Shown: positions 1 to 13,700 of the stretch, piece after piece
Layout: every line of letters begins with the position of its first letter
Numbering within the stretch: position 1 is the stretch's first letter
Position numbers and translations under genes: made by a program
Notes under the pieces: model-generated
The model's database searches: none
Told to the model about the DNA's origin: nothing
What the model saw: only the letters and a program-made list of their open reading frames with translations
Origin: Centropus unirufus
Lineage: Eukaryota; Chordata; Aves; Cuculiformes; Centropidae
DNA length: 64,000 nt
Direction of reading: 5' to 3'
Assembly: GCA_013397695.1 (NCBI GenBank)
Contig: VYZI01000104.1
Span: forward strand, 1,197,112 to 1,261,111

Positions 1-2674
1 CCTTTCTTGACTGGAGACAAGTCATACTAGAATGTCCCTTTGTTTAACAAGCAGAGGCCTGTCTAGAAATTGAAGCTAGCAAGCATATTCCCAAGGTGAA
101 AGTGTATGTTGTGTAGTAAGAAGATAGCTACCCGACTATTGGAATTATTTATCACAGGAATACAACAGCTTTTATTTGGGATAGAGACACAGTCACTGGA
201 AGATGGGAATTTAATTTAACCACCCGTTTTTGAAGTATGCGTAAGAATTCGGTAGTCTTCTCCAATGTGAAATCTCAGTGTTACCAGTGAAATTGGCAGT
301 ATTTGTGTATGTATGTCATGTGTGTGATACACATAAAATAGCTGCTTATTTACATTTTCTTTCTTCAGTGTAATCATATAACAAGAAAGAAACCAGTTTT
401 GGTGTTTAGAAGTGTGGTAACATGTTTCACCACATAGAAGAGCAGTGAAGCCCTTTTCAGCGTCTTCATTGAGTACAAATTACTACTAGGTTGTCTCAGA
501 GGTTAAAAAAAAAAGGGAAATCCCATCCATTTTGTGAGAAACATTCATTTACCAGTAAAATATTGAAAACGACAAAGTCTTCAAAGGAAAGACAATAATA
601 CTTTTATTTCACAATTCAGCACTGAATCAGATGCCCCTCTAGAAAGGCATACCATTTTACAAAAGCACCGGGAATATCTATATATATGTATCCTTACCCC
701 AGCTTCAGGCAAGGGCCAAACAATGTGAATTCTAAGAGAGTGTTTATTCCTCCAGTTTATCTAATCATGCCTGGAGACTGTCTGCATGTTATATCTTGAC
801 ACAAAACATCTACATCTTAAGTTGAGCTTCATCCAGTTTGTATGTTTAACTATCACTTATAAATCAATTCTCATAATTTAGAAACCTCAAGTCCTGAAAA
901 AAACCTTTTTTTAGCCATTTTTCGCTTCAACTTTTGTTCTATTCCTTTTCCTGTCGTGTGTATTTTTTTAATACCCCTGAGCTTTAGAGATTCCCCTTAT
1001 AGCATGGAAATTATGAATATGAAGGTTTGCTTCTAAAAGTTAAAGGCCAGTTTGAAAAAGTACGGTCCTGGTGATTCATATGAATAAAAAAAATATTTAG
1101 AAATATTCCTTTGAAAATAGGAACCGTTTCCAAGTTGTTCACCTATTTTAACCTGAACCTCATGCTTCTCTGAGAGACTTTTAAAAATTTGCATAGAGAC
1201 ATTATGCACAAAGTTATTTCCATCTGGAAATAGTTATTTTCAAACATAGAAGTTATTTTTGTTTAATGTTTTTCTCTATTTTAAAGATTTTTTTTCCCTA
1301 ATAGTAACAAATTTTTTCACTTCAGATGTTAATGTTCAATTAACTTCATCTGCTGTATGAAAATAAAGCCATTGAATTGGATTCAGGCAAAATCACACAT
1401 GAATACAATGATACATCGATACAACGATCCATCGATCATTCAGGGAAGTCTTTGATGGGCTAATGTTTAAGACTACTTAAAGACACCAGGAATCATCTGA
1501 AGAGTTAGTTGTTATCATTTAAATTATAAACATATTCCAAGAGTTTTTTTTTAAAGTGAAGTTTCCGACTCTGTAAAATGGAGACGTTTGACTCTTAGTA
1601 GACAGTGACATTTCCAGAACTTGCTTTCCTTTGACATTATTAATAAAACACAGTGTATCTCATGAGGAGTAAAATGACCTTCTGTGTTTCCATTTTTTTG
1701 CAGTTGCAAAAAACTTATATGCATTAGAAACTACCATCAGTCTCTGTGGGCTTAATTACTGGGGGGTGAATCTTGCATATTAAACTGAGCGATTTTTAAT
1801 ATTAGAAAACTGCTTTAAACTCTTGTGCTATAGCATTAAAAGTTTTCTAGTCTCTCATTATACTCCTTAATGGAGGTTCAAATGATATTTGTTTAATTGT
1901 TCCAGGAATAGATGCAAGCAATGGCAGCAAAAATATTATTCATGTAATTTTAATTATTGAAAAAAAATCACCATTTCATTCTTAATATTTTAAATATATC
2001 CTACGAATACATGATTCACTGCAATCTAGCTTGATGTTTTTTATGGGACTAGTTCTTCAACTGGCATGAATGGGTGTGGTTTCACTGTCATCCGAATTAC
2101 GTCAGTTGTAGGTGGTTCCAGAAGGAGTGTTTAAAATATCAGAGTACCCAGAAAATTATCAACATACACAGAAAACGCTAGGGCTTTGAGCACATTCATT
2201 CTCTACTGGGAAAAATGCCATGAAATCTTGGCCCTGCTGAATTCAGAAGTCAATCTCTCATGTGCTCACTAGCATTAGATTGTCATATTATTTCCCATTT
2301 AAATTGTAGAGTTCAGCAGCAACAGGTATCTTGCACTGCCCTGAGATCCCCTGTGCGACTGCCAGTGCTTCTGTTGTGTTATTATGTGCCACAGCTCTGT
2401 CCAGGGGAATGGTCCTTTCATCTGAATGCAGAGACATTTCTATTCGTACAGTCTTTGTCTAATCAAACTGGTGATGAAAGACACGACAAGGTGATAGAAG
2501 AGCACTGTAGCCAAAAATAATGATCATCTCTATCTACCATAACATCTTTTCAGGATTTTTTTAGACTAGATTAGATGTCAGTTATGATTTGACTGCAGTT
2601 AAAACAGTAACAATTTTAACACCAGTATAATTTACACATTCAGAATTTTCCCCCTTTTTATGTGGTATTAGTTG
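1..2674. other. Unique AT-rich non-coding sequence
   Basis: I see no gene, RNA gene or recognisable transposon here. The stretch holds short A and T runs. Around 1401-1442 there is a cluster of GATAC and ATCGAT-like words that looks like a decayed short tandem array. An open frame at 2260-2520 (86 codons) has no domain, and nothing around it suggests an exon. Confidence 0.6.
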
Positions 2675-2736
2675 TTTTTTTTTTTTTCCCTTTTTTTCTT
2701 TTTTTGGGGGAACTGGGGGGGGGGGGGCGGGTCGGG
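2675..2736 (+). repeat. T-tract followed by G-tract (potential G-quadruplex)
   Basis: A nearly pure T tract (2675-2705) is followed at once by four G-runs: five G at 2706-2710, thirteen G at 2715-2727, GGG at 2729-2731 and GGG at 2734-2736. Loops are 1 to 4 bases, which fits the standard G-quadruplex pattern on the plus strand. It is an isolated GC-rich spot in AT-rich sequence. Function is unknown. The exact G count may be unreliable because homopolymers are error-prone. Confidence 0.75.
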
Positions 2737-5700
2737 AAGAAGGCTGTTTAAGTGAATCATTCTAGGAACTTCTCTGTGTTTCTGTAATTCCTCTATTCAA
2801 AATTAAACAAACGGTAAGATTATTTTCTTCCCCTAGAGCAGTTTTAGCACATCTGCCAGTCCTAGTCATCCACACAATTCCTGTTTTGAGGTTTTTTTTT
2901 GTTTGGCTGTCTGGGTTTTTTATTATAGAGAAGGAAATGTTGCCGCAGTTTAACTTCTTCGAAATCATTGATCCCAGCCATTAAGAGTGAAAGAGGGATA
3001 TTTTACACACTGCTAATAGTTACTGGCTTTTAAGGGCGTCTCTTTATCAATGGATTCTTTCTCAAATCCCAGTTAAAATATTTTCCTGTGAAGTCTGCCC
3101 ACAGTGCTTGAAACGAAGCTCAAGAAATTGTTTTCCTTTGCTAATGCATCAGCACGTATTAACTCTTACTAAGCAAGCAGTTAGCAGTTAGGTAGCCAAC
3201 AAAGAGTTAGGAAGTCGGTGCTGCTGAGCATTTGTAGCTGATGCTGGGGGATGTAAGAGGAGACTTGTCATGCAGTTTATCACTGATTATATCCACAAAA
3301 GATGAGAACGCTGGCTTAATTGCAAATGATGGATTACATACAAAATTATCTTTCCTTTGGAAAAATTCCTCCTTCATGATGATTAATACAAGTAATGTTT
3401 TTCTGGTCAAGCTAAATCTATTGATGATCAATGTAAAACTAAGATAAATAATATGTGAAAAGTGCACTAAAATCAATGAAGTGTGTATCACATCCTATTA
3501 AGCCGTGGGCTTCTTTTCTGTCAGCCCGTGTTTTTTTTTTTATCTTCACTGTGTTTTCATCCTTCTGAGCCATGGTAACCAGCCAGAGTCACTTTGATAC
3601 TCACACCTGAAGCGTCTTGCAACCACAAGCTCCTCAGCATCTTCTCCTGTCTCAAAGGCCTTTTATTCCATTCAGTACCCATTTATGTCTTAGCAAATTA
3701 ATGTTGTGTATTAAATAGCATGGCACTCACACAAAGACATTCTGTACTAGAGGGGACAAGATATTCATGAGTATCTAAAGGTAACTGTTTTGTTAGATAG
3801 TCTTCAGCATTCTGCCCTGGGTGCAAACGTGGTGAGTAATGAGCAATTTACTTTCCATTTTTATTCATGTTCATGGCACCCATTTGAAGAAAATTATGGA
3901 AAGAAAAGTGACCATACCAGATTGCTTATTTCAATTCTCCTCAAAACTGCCTAAGACTAAGAAGTGTAAGCCTATACACAGAACTTGTTAATATACTGTA
4001 GAATTGAGAAAGTGGGAGGTTCTGCAGTCAGCCTACATACCACCAGCGTTAATTTTCCTGTTCTTAACATCTATCACAAAGACATTATTATCCACTCATT
4101 TCTGTCCAAAATATCCTAATGCACTTGTAAATACCGCCCTATATAGCCTACTTTTGAGCTGGATGGCAGCACCATCCTTCAGAAAGCCCAGGATGTGGAC
4201 TACCTGAAGCTAAAGCAATGGGTACATGGGACATCTGGTATCTCCTGGCTTCCCCTAACCTATTCCAGCTTCGAGCTCACTGGACTGCTCTGGCACAGAG
4301 GAGTGAAGCCTAACAACTGCAAAGGAGCAGGTGTATATGTTTCTTTTGAACTGCCGCTGATGTGTGTCCATGGAGAGAGGAAGCAAATTTCCAGAATGTC
4401 CACATTCTTATTTGTGAGAACACTGTTTCTTTATTCCTTTATATATATATAGATAGTCTGTAATGCCAAAATCAGAAGTGCACACCCTTGTGTAGCATGG
4501 CTGTCACAGTTTAGGCTCTTAGGTTTTTTGGTGCCAAGTTGGACAAGCTGGCATTGTTCATTTTACATGAGTGACAGTAACCTGGAGATCTAGCCCTCTC
4601 TGCTGCGTACATGCTGTCATCTTGTGTTATTCACATCCTGTGGTAGTGTTGAATTGCCCTCCTGATGTAAGCAAAGGTCCTATTTGTCTTTGTAGCTGGA
4701 GAACTAGCAGACTTGTTGAAGTTTAACCAGAAGATCCTCTCAAGTCCCTGGGGCTGATAGGATTATGTTTTGTTTTTTTTCCCCTTTTCATTATGTTTGA
4801 CGTTTTGAAGACTGAGCCTTATTACAGACAGGCAACCTCCAGCACCAGGCTGGCGAAATGAGTTCTGTGAGATGGAGAACACGTGAAAAAGAGTGACCAC
4901 AAAATGAAAATTATATTTGAGGCAATTTTTTCCTGTGATGTAGTCCTGTGCAATATCTGTTCAAAACAAGAAATTAGAAATCAGAGACCTTAAAAATGAG
5001 AGCAGAAGTGAACCCTCTTTACTGGGCATTCAAGGCACTATGGTTCACTATGGTTTTGTATGCTTGGTGTACAAATACCCTTGCTAACGTAGCAATATTA
5101 ATATTTGCAAGGTCCATTCTGCTTTTATGATTTTATTTTTTTTAAATCCAGCTCTTCTTCTATTTTTCCCTTCTGTATAAATGTTCTCTTATGCTTATGT
5201 GTATTGGCTTCAACAACAGACTCCTGTACTAAAGACTAAGGGAAGACTAAAACAAAAATGTCTTCCATTCACTAAAAAGCTGTACCGCCTTGAAGTCATA
5301 AAGCAGGTAGGCAGATTATACAATTTATGTATTTGCTACTATATTAACGTATCAGTGACAAATTAAATTTCATTTGCAAGCTCAGTTTCTGACTTTGACT
5401 CTTAATGAAGGTGATATATCTTCTGAGAATGTCAAACTGATTTCAAAATAGAATAAGTTCTTAATAATGTAATGGGATAGTTAAACATTAGCCCTTGTGA
5501 AAATTCTGGCATCGAGTGCTCTCATTCAGTTTCTCTCTTATTTATGACAAATTGGGGCAGAAATGCTGAGGCAGCAAGTTCTGAGTCTCCTTTTCCCAAA
5601 CTACCCTATTTTCTGGGTCCATAATGAAATGATATGGCAATGCTGTAAGGACAAGACTGTATCCAGTAATGGGATGGGAGGTGCCATCTTAATTCAGTCG

Positions 5701-7740
5701 AAGCTGAAGTAGTGTTCCAAAGGGCAGGGCTTGTTTGTACTAGGAGCAGTCAACTGGCTTATGGAAGAGGTACCTGTGTCTAGAAAAAGTGGCACCTCAA
5801 ATGGCTTAGAACAGGTTTGGTAGATAGAAGATGGAAAACAGTTATGCAAGGCATGGAAACTTTGAGGCATAGGGGATTTTGCCAACACTAATGGAGATTG
5901 CTGGGAAAGCTGTCTTCATTTCTGTATCTGGGGAGTATTTTCACAAGATTGTGTTCATTACCTGAAGCTTTTCTGAAAATCAGTTGTCACCCAGTTACCC
6001 TAAATGATCTCCTTTATGTGAGACTTCGTTTGCAGGTAGCTTTATATTTTGCGGGTTTATATAAAAATTCTATATTCAAGTGAAAATGTAAGGAGAGAGA
6101 TCTTTTGCAATAGTCAGTTGACAAAGAGGTTAGAGAAGATCAATAGTGTTATGCAACATTTCTGCAAAGCCAGAGGCTAATGGAGGGGTGTGGATTTAAG
6201 GATTAGATGAGCAATTATATTTCCTTCTGCTGAACATTCTTTGTTCCTCAATGTGAAAAAAACATCTTGCTCTTTCATGTGAAATATAGTAGGTCTTAAG
6301 TCTATGACTAGGCCTTCATATAGTCATAATTATGGTAATGCAAAGATAATAGATGGAAAGGAACAAAATTCCCTTGTAATCAGTTTAAACTTATGCCTTC
6401 ATTACTAAAGAATTGGAAGTTATTTAGTTCTAGCGTAGCAACTACACAGAGACAATTAGAACTCGTGTCTGGAAATGTACAAGGCATGTTTTATGGAAGT
6501 AACTGGGTCCTCCGATACACTGTGCTAATAGTTACTTCTTCTGTAAAAATCTATCCTGAAATGTCTCCTGCAAGTAGGATGTAGAAATAATTTTAAGTGG
6601 AGAGTAGGAATATTTTAACTTAATCAAGAGGATAATTTTAGATTACTTGTAAAAATATTGATCAGGCTGTAATAAACATACCTTGGAAAAATGACAAAGG
6701 TATTTCCTTGGTTCCCCTCCCCAGTGGTCCAAGGGATAAAAGATCTGTTAGAAATGTAATTGAAATTAAATATCCCATCTTTTGAAGTCTGAGAAGAGGG
6801 TGAAATTATAGCAGCAGCAGAGGGATCTGATCCCTGAAAGCTTCAGCATTGTAGGGAAAAAAGTATCATGTGGGCATCTGAAATTTTCACTTTGGAGCTA
6901 GAAAATTGTACTAAGTACTGTCAAAAATCTAACTGGTTAAAGTAGATTTTTCCATTTCAGAAAACTGAGTATATTTTCTGTTGTTGGCAGTTCAGTCTCC
7001 TTGCTTTGGAGCGTTAAATCCTCAAGCAGAAAGAGTGTGAGGTAACATGCCCTCAGCCACTCACTCTAGCCCTGGCTCTTGTCCATGTTTGAGGCTGCTA
7101 TCACCAGCCCTCCCATTCAGCCACCCTCACAGCAGTACGATGATGCTCTGGAAGAGCTGCCACTGACCCTGCCTTTCCCCAGGATCACTCCTAGAAAAGG
7201 ACCAGACAGGCACACATGCATTTTAGTTTTTCTTCCCTTTGGTTTTTCTCCCATTGCATAGAGACGTATGCATCTTTCTTGCTAGATCTACTTTTATCCA
7301 TTTAGTTTTGAAGGCACTTTTTGGAGTGGGATTTTGACTTCCCCAGCATCAATTTAACCTGAAACGTTGGCGGTGTTTGTGGCTGTAGATCGGAGCTTCT
7401 CTTTCAGGACAAGAGGAGTCTGCACACACAGAAATTTAGTTCAAACATGCAAAAGAGAGAGAAGGGAAGGAAGGAAAAGCATGAGAGAGAATAAGGAAGA
7501 ATTCTCTTTAAAACAAATGGGAAGAAGGTGAACACTTCTTAACATCAGGCTATACAGCAAAATGTACCTGTGACCCAACAGTAAATAAAAGCCTATTTTG
7601 AAAACAGGGAAACTTATTTCAGCCCTTTCAATCAGCCCCTTCAGGACAGAAGAAAAAAGGAAAAAAAAAACAAAAAAAGGAAGAGCTATGCCAGGGGCAG
7701 GCTGGGTATTGTAACATCCCAGCTTCAGGTTACCCTCAGT
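2737..7740. other. Unique non-coding sequence
   Basis: No supported gene. The open frames here are short and overlap on opposite strands. Minor low-complexity pieces include a short TA run near 4440-4452, a purine-rich patch near 7457-7500 (AGAG and GGAA words) and an A-rich patch near 7652-7684. I recognise no dispersed repeat. Confidence 0.55.
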
Positions 7741-7761
7741 ATCTACTGAATTTCAGTAGAT
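7741..7761. repeat. Perfect 10-bp inverted repeat, 1-base centre
   Basis: The left arm ATCTACTGAA (7741-7750) and right arm TTCAGTAGAT (7752-7761) are exact reverse complements around a single T. This gives a 21-base near-perfect palindrome. It could be a dimeric protein binding site or simply chance. No flanking duplication suggests a transposon end. Confidence 0.8.
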
Positions 7762-10025
7762 TTTTATAATGAGCACTTTCTCTAGAGAGAAAAGTTGCCC
7801 AAGTTGCAAGTCAGCATATAATTTGCTGAGATGACCAAAATAAAGGCTGCAAGTTATTTTAAAAACTGATAGTCTACCTCTTAAAAAATGTTTTCCGAGG
7901 TGAGTGCCACTACACATGCTACACTACATACACTGAATTCCTCTCACTTTTGTTTTAAAATGGAATTAATAGATTGCAGATAAAAGCAGTATACACGAAT
8001 GGATGCATGTATACAAGATGCTTTTCCCTAGCTTTATGTAGTATAAGTACTAATACCTACAAGACTTAGGATCATTTGCTTTCCTGCAGCTATTTTCAAA
8101 TGTTTTCTCCAGATAAAGGTGGAGAATGAAAGCAGCTCTGAAAAAAATCAACTGCCTGCTAAATGGGGAATTGCTTCAGGAATTCAGTAAGATGCTGGTA
8201 CCTTTTTTTTTAATTTATGACTTGAACTTAATTCTTTTGAAAGTAGGTAGTTGGCAAATATATCTTTTTGTAGCTATGATAGTTACTGAATAAGGGTAAT
8301 CTGGCAGTTCCTGTGTGGAATATGCATTAAATCATGTGGTTTACCAAATTTTGTGTAGTAGTTTGTGTGTCATTTGAATATCTTGCAGATAAGTAAAAAG
8401 CATACACATCCTGCTACCACGTGCAAAACACTTGCAGTGAAGACGTATGTGAGGAAAAAAGTATTGGAAAAATAAATCCATCTGGTGCATGAACAGCAAA
8501 GCTGGTTGAAAAATTATGTCTGCTCTGAAATGGTTGTAAAAAAACCAAAACCTCTCCCTATGATACTAATTTTTTTCAGTTGCTTTAGTTCAGTAAATAT
8601 ATTCCATTTTTTTATCTCTCCTCCACCAAAAGGTACTTTACAAGCTCATTCAAAAACACACATAAATCCAGGTAAGGTTTAGATTTAGAGACAGGGGCCT
8701 TTTCCAGTGAAAAACCTTAAGCTAGAAAACATTAAATCTAAGAAATTTCAGCTAGCTCTAGAGAACAGGATCCAAAGGCAACTTTAATCAATGTATTACC
8801 AAAGAAAAGCCATAAATGATATAACATGATCCTGAAGTAAAATTTAAATGACAGTCATAAATTACAGGCACAAAACAAGACTGAGTTACAATTTCAAAAT
8901 CAGGTTGTCAATATTTTGATCCTTCAACAGTGCACGTTCATGGAAGAAATTTCAGTCAGTCTCCAATTTCATACATCATTGGAAACAATAATGAACATAG
9001 AGCAGATAAGAAGCACTTGATGTACTAACACACTAAAATGCAAGCTGAAAGAAGCAATAAAACAGTTGTCCAAAGTCAACTAAAATTGAGATCCTACTTA
9101 TACGCATTTATGAATAATTTTTTTTTGCTGTTGATAATGGGCAACAGCCATCTATATATTTCTATTACGTTAAGGCTTTAAAATTTAAATATAATGGAAT
9201 TTTTCAAGAGTGGCCACTCTCAAAATCATTCCTTTTTTTCACCATTTCATTTATAGTGTTTTATACTTATGTAATATTGATAACATCACTTAACTTGCTC
9301 ATGCTACGTAGAATTGAGAAAAAAGATCTATAAATTCATTTAGATGAAAATATCTTGAATGTAAGTGCCATATTTGGTAAAATTTCCAGGGTCACTAATC
9401 AAGAAATAATAATCCTTCTCACAGATCAAAGAGGGGTTTGCAAGCTGACCTCTGCTGGCCAATGAATTGATGTGGGCTTCCGCTTCAAGAAAGTTGCAAA
9501 GTAATGCAAATGTATCTGTGTGTATATACGTATATATCGACTGTCTTAGTTCAGTCTCAAGGGCCATTACACTGCTGAGGCTGCCAACAAAGAAGTCAAT
9601 ATTGATGTGGTTATCCATTTGCTGCATCATTTCTCTCTGCCTACCCACACTTAAGTAGCACTTTTAAGAAGTTTTCATCATTGTTGACCTTAACAGAATT
9701 CATACATAAAAGGAGAAAGCTTCATATCCTGCTACTGTTTAGCTCTGTTCTGAATTTTGTGTGTTCAGTGTTGATTCATAAAGTAAATTAATTAAAGACC
9801 ACAAGATTTCCAAAGTTGAACAAAAACCTGCCTTCCTGTCCAGCTATCACTATTAATTCTACATACTACAAATATTCTTGATTTGTTGATGGTGAATCTA
9901 GAGAAAGGATATTTAGAAATACCACAGTAGCTGGGCAAAAACTGCCTACTTTTAGAAATGTAACTTTAATTTTAATTCACCAGTTGGAGTGTAACATATT
10001 TTTGTGAAATATACATTGACAATAT
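7762..10025. other. Unique non-coding sequence
   Basis: No supported gene. An open frame on the minus strand at 9340-9648 (102 codons) begins with GTG, has no recognised domain and partly reflects a short TA-rich run near 9521-9538. I treat it as chance. A T-run lies at about 9119-9126. Confidence 0.5.
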
Positions 10026-10055
10026 AAATAAATATTTATAAGTAAATATTTATTT
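10026..10055. repeat. Perfect 13-bp AT-only inverted repeat with 4-base loop
   Basis: The left arm AAATAAATATTTA (10026-10038) and right arm TAAATATTTATTT (10043-10055) are exact reverse complements separated by TAAG. The arms contain only A and T, so a cruciform would melt easily. No terminal duplication or transposon similarity was seen. Confidence 0.85.
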
Positions 10056-10725
10056 TAAAATCCATCATTAAGTTATCCATACAGATGAATATCTTCAGAT
10101 ATTCTCTGCTACATTTTCTGAATATTCATCGTGGAGAATTTCAGATTTTATACATGAGATTTGTTGTTTACTTTCCTGGAGCATCCTCCTCAACCTGTGA
10201 CCCCGTACTGATTATCAAATTGAATTTCAATTGTGCTATAAGATGTAAAAACATTTCCTATTACTAGTATTGATACAAACTGAGTTCTGTGCTATCTTTC
10301 ATTCTTTAAACCTGTCATATTGTCATATTTTGGACTAGATCATCATGGTGTCTTTTGGAGTGCTCTACAAGGCACCTTGATGAAAAAGTAACATGGCAAC
10401 AAGCAATGCTCAGCTGGCTTCCCCGCTGCTGAGACTCTGTCATAAAGACTTCAATCAGATTTAAGAGTTTTAGCACCCTATGGACAGGCACAAAGACTTT
10501 ACAGTCTTAAAAACTGATTTAAGGGGGTTTGAACACCTCACACTCACTTGAAAAGCTGTTGGCCGTTTGTTTTCCCTGATGAATGGGAACTTAATAGGGT
10601 AAGGGTGAAATAAAATAACAAACATTCAGGTTGAACATTTAAGAGGATTACTTGCGTGACAGACTTCTCACCTGTTTAGGTGCAGAGAGTTAAAACTCTA
10701 CATCCCTCACTGTCCATTCTACCAT
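10056..10725. other. Unique non-coding sequence
   Basis: I see nothing beyond ordinary AT-rich sequence. The open frame at 10085-10267 is short and featureless. Confidence 0.5.
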
Positions 10726-10758
10726 GAATTAGTTAGAAATTAGAATTAGTTAGAAATT
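10726..10758 (+). repeat. 17-bp tandem duplication
   Basis: The word GAATTAGTTAGAAATTA (10726-10742) is followed directly by a second copy (from 10743), identical over 16 bases. This is a simple two-copy slippage-type duplication with no coding context. Confidence 0.85.
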
Positions 10759-13700
10759 GGAAAGTACTTACTGTAGACACTGTAATTGGATGTCAGAACT
10801 GAATATGTGCCTATACATCAGAAACTTCATTTATGCATATATTACCTTGAACCAAGGATCAATGCCAGTTTTCACTGTGCCACTTGTTTTTTTAATTGGA
10901 GTGAAGGAGAGATGGGTGCAGTGACTTTTTAAATTAGCACTGTAACTTTCCAGTGACCTAAAAAAACTAATTTAGAGACTCATTAAAGCTAATATTATAC
11001 CTATTTTTGTTCAGGAAAGAAATCACCTAGTTTAAAGATTAACATGTCCTTAAACATTTTTTCCAAATGGGAGTACACAAATCATATAAATCAGTAATAA
11101 TCACTCTGATTAGGCAATTGATTTCAATTTGGAAAGAGCTACTTTGTTGGTAGGGTTATGTCAAGAAAGGAAATTATGCTATTTGATTGATCCAGACAAT
11201 TAAAACTGTCTGAAAGAGCTCAAATTTAATCACAGACACAGTGAAGTTCTCACAAAGGCTCTAAAGATCAATAATTATTCATTAAAACTAGAAATAATTT
11301 TGAAAAACACAAGTGCTGGAGATAATCTAAACTCTCTGGTCCGTTCTAGAGTAGAAAATGGCAAAACTCATTAAATTATTCATTAACAATCATTTATTCA
11401 ACTCAGTATATTACATAAGTTATCGTTTAGGTAGCTTATAGTAGTTGGATGTGTTTACAGAAATATGGGTATTTTCCCACTTGTTTTTTTACAGTACATT
11501 GGGTTTTTCTGGAAAATGCAGAGGGATTAAGTTATGCATTATTTATAACATGGGCTTTGCACTCAGACAGTAAGTTAATGGGGATGGCACAGTCAGAAGG
11601 AGTCTCTAACCTTTTCAATATTGCATTTCAGTTTTCCAAAATGAGCAGCCTTTGCCTGAATAATATATTGTATATAATGACAGAAAAGCCCAGCAAAATG
11701 CCAACTCATAATGTGTGCAAAAGTCTAAAAGCTTTCTAGTGAAGATCAAACATTTTTTTGTTTGAAAAGCATTATTTGTTTCTTTTTCTCTTTTCTACTT
11801 CATTCAGCACGGCAGAGCCTTCCCCTAGTGGAAATTAATAGCTTATTACCCTACAGCAATGCAAGCTTTTTACTTCTGAGACTGAGCAATATTGCATATG
11901 TCATAAATACTTGAAAAACAGTTTGCCATCTGCAAAGCAATGCAATTGGTCATTAGTATATTAATTTCTATATCAGGTGATCAGAAGATACCTTGTATAG
12001 TTATCTAACAGAGACAAAAAATATATCCACTTGAACTTTTAACTGTGAACTTCAAAAGTTTTGGGGGAAATTTCCTCTAGGAAGGAGCAACATGCTGCGG
12101 TAGGTTCACTGCAATGGTGTCAGCATTGGCATTGCTTTAGAAGCATCTCATTGGGTTTTGCCTCAGGGATAAGAGATCTGCTTCTAGCCATGTAGAAGAT
12201 AAAATGTAAATCCAGATAATACAAACATGCAGAATTCCTGCAGCACTTGCCAAGATCAATGAGGGGACAAAAGTATGGCAAAAGTTCTCATGCATCTTGT
12301 AGGTTAGCCTCTTCTTATGTGGAGAGAACAACATGACAGAGAATATTGAATCTTGAATTACTCTGACTTGAAATGGATTTTTAAGTATCTTGGAAAGAAT
12401 AGGAGAGTTTGAGACTAGAAGGGTTTACTGCAACAGTTAATTGTTACCTGTATTTTATAAATGCAGGCTCAGTATGTATATGTTCTCCTTATGTCCCAAA
12501 TCTCCAAAATCTCCCTAACTTCATCATCATGTTATTTCTGCATTTGGCCCATATGCAAATCTAGAGTACAAAAATTCCTTTAGAGAGCAGATGAGAACTG
12601 AGTCTGTGGGTGTGGCTCTATTATAGCCTTAGCTATGACTGTGGTATTAAATATCTGTCTGCTCAGAAAACTTATATTGTCATGACAATAACCTGGAAAA
12701 TATTGAAGTTAATTTCAGTATAACTTCTGCAAGGTTCCATGTTGTCAGCATCATATGTTTGATGCATAATTCTAACATATGCTAACGTATAAAATACTTA
12801 ATGTTGTAATCCTAGAAGGTTTAAACCTTTTATTTCTATGTCTGCTACAGGCTGACAAGACACTGTGGCAGCAACAGGAGAGTGTTAGGCACTGGTCTGA
12901 GACAAAGAAGGACTGAAGGAAGGTAATGACTGGAAACAAGGAAATTTGTGGTCCTTCCTAGGGCTAAGGATTCATTCCCGATGTTAAATTGTCATGCCAA
13001 GCCTTTTTGTGCCAGTGACCTAAAAGCAACAAATGTTTGAGTATTGCAAATTATTTAGATAATTACTTCCTAGTTCATAACTGCTCAAGCACCAGCCACA
13101 AGGAAAATGCAAAGTATCAAAGTTTTGATCACCTTGCTGGATATATATCTTGTGACTGGAGCATCTGATCAATGGGCTTAAGTTTGAGATTTAGCATCCT
13201 GAATTCAAAATTTTTCAGTGTGGTTGCAGGAATTAAGCAGAAGTGACTTCTAATGAGGAACTACAACTGATTCCTTGCTCCCTTGCAAAGTGAAAAAGAC
13301 AGAAAATCAAAACTCAGTGTAAATTATTCATCTCAATTTATTATGAGTTTAGCACAAACCTCAACCTGGCAGCAATAAAAGGCTCTTCGCTCTGAGGGGC
13401 AGTAGAGCCCAGCTCAGGAGTTCAAAAAAACCCCAGAGATGTCAAAATGCACTGTTTTGCAAGCCTCCTCCCGTTTGTCTGTTGGGTCCTTTTGCCCTAG
13501 CTACATTCCTGCTAGACATGTGCCATTTTCCAGGCCCTATAGGGAATATGGTGGTTCATTAAATGCAGGAAAAGAGCTGGTACAGGTAGCATCAACATTT
13601 CCGACCCAGTCTTAAAATCCAAAGTACCGATTTGGATTACAGAGTAATTAGTCTTTCAGCTGAACAAATGTTAAGTCCTGGAGCAATACATTGGTGAGAT

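Noticed and set aside
9340..9648. 102-codon minus-strand frame with soluble-protein look
   Set aside because: It opens with GTG, includes translated TA-rich low complexity, and I recognise no family.
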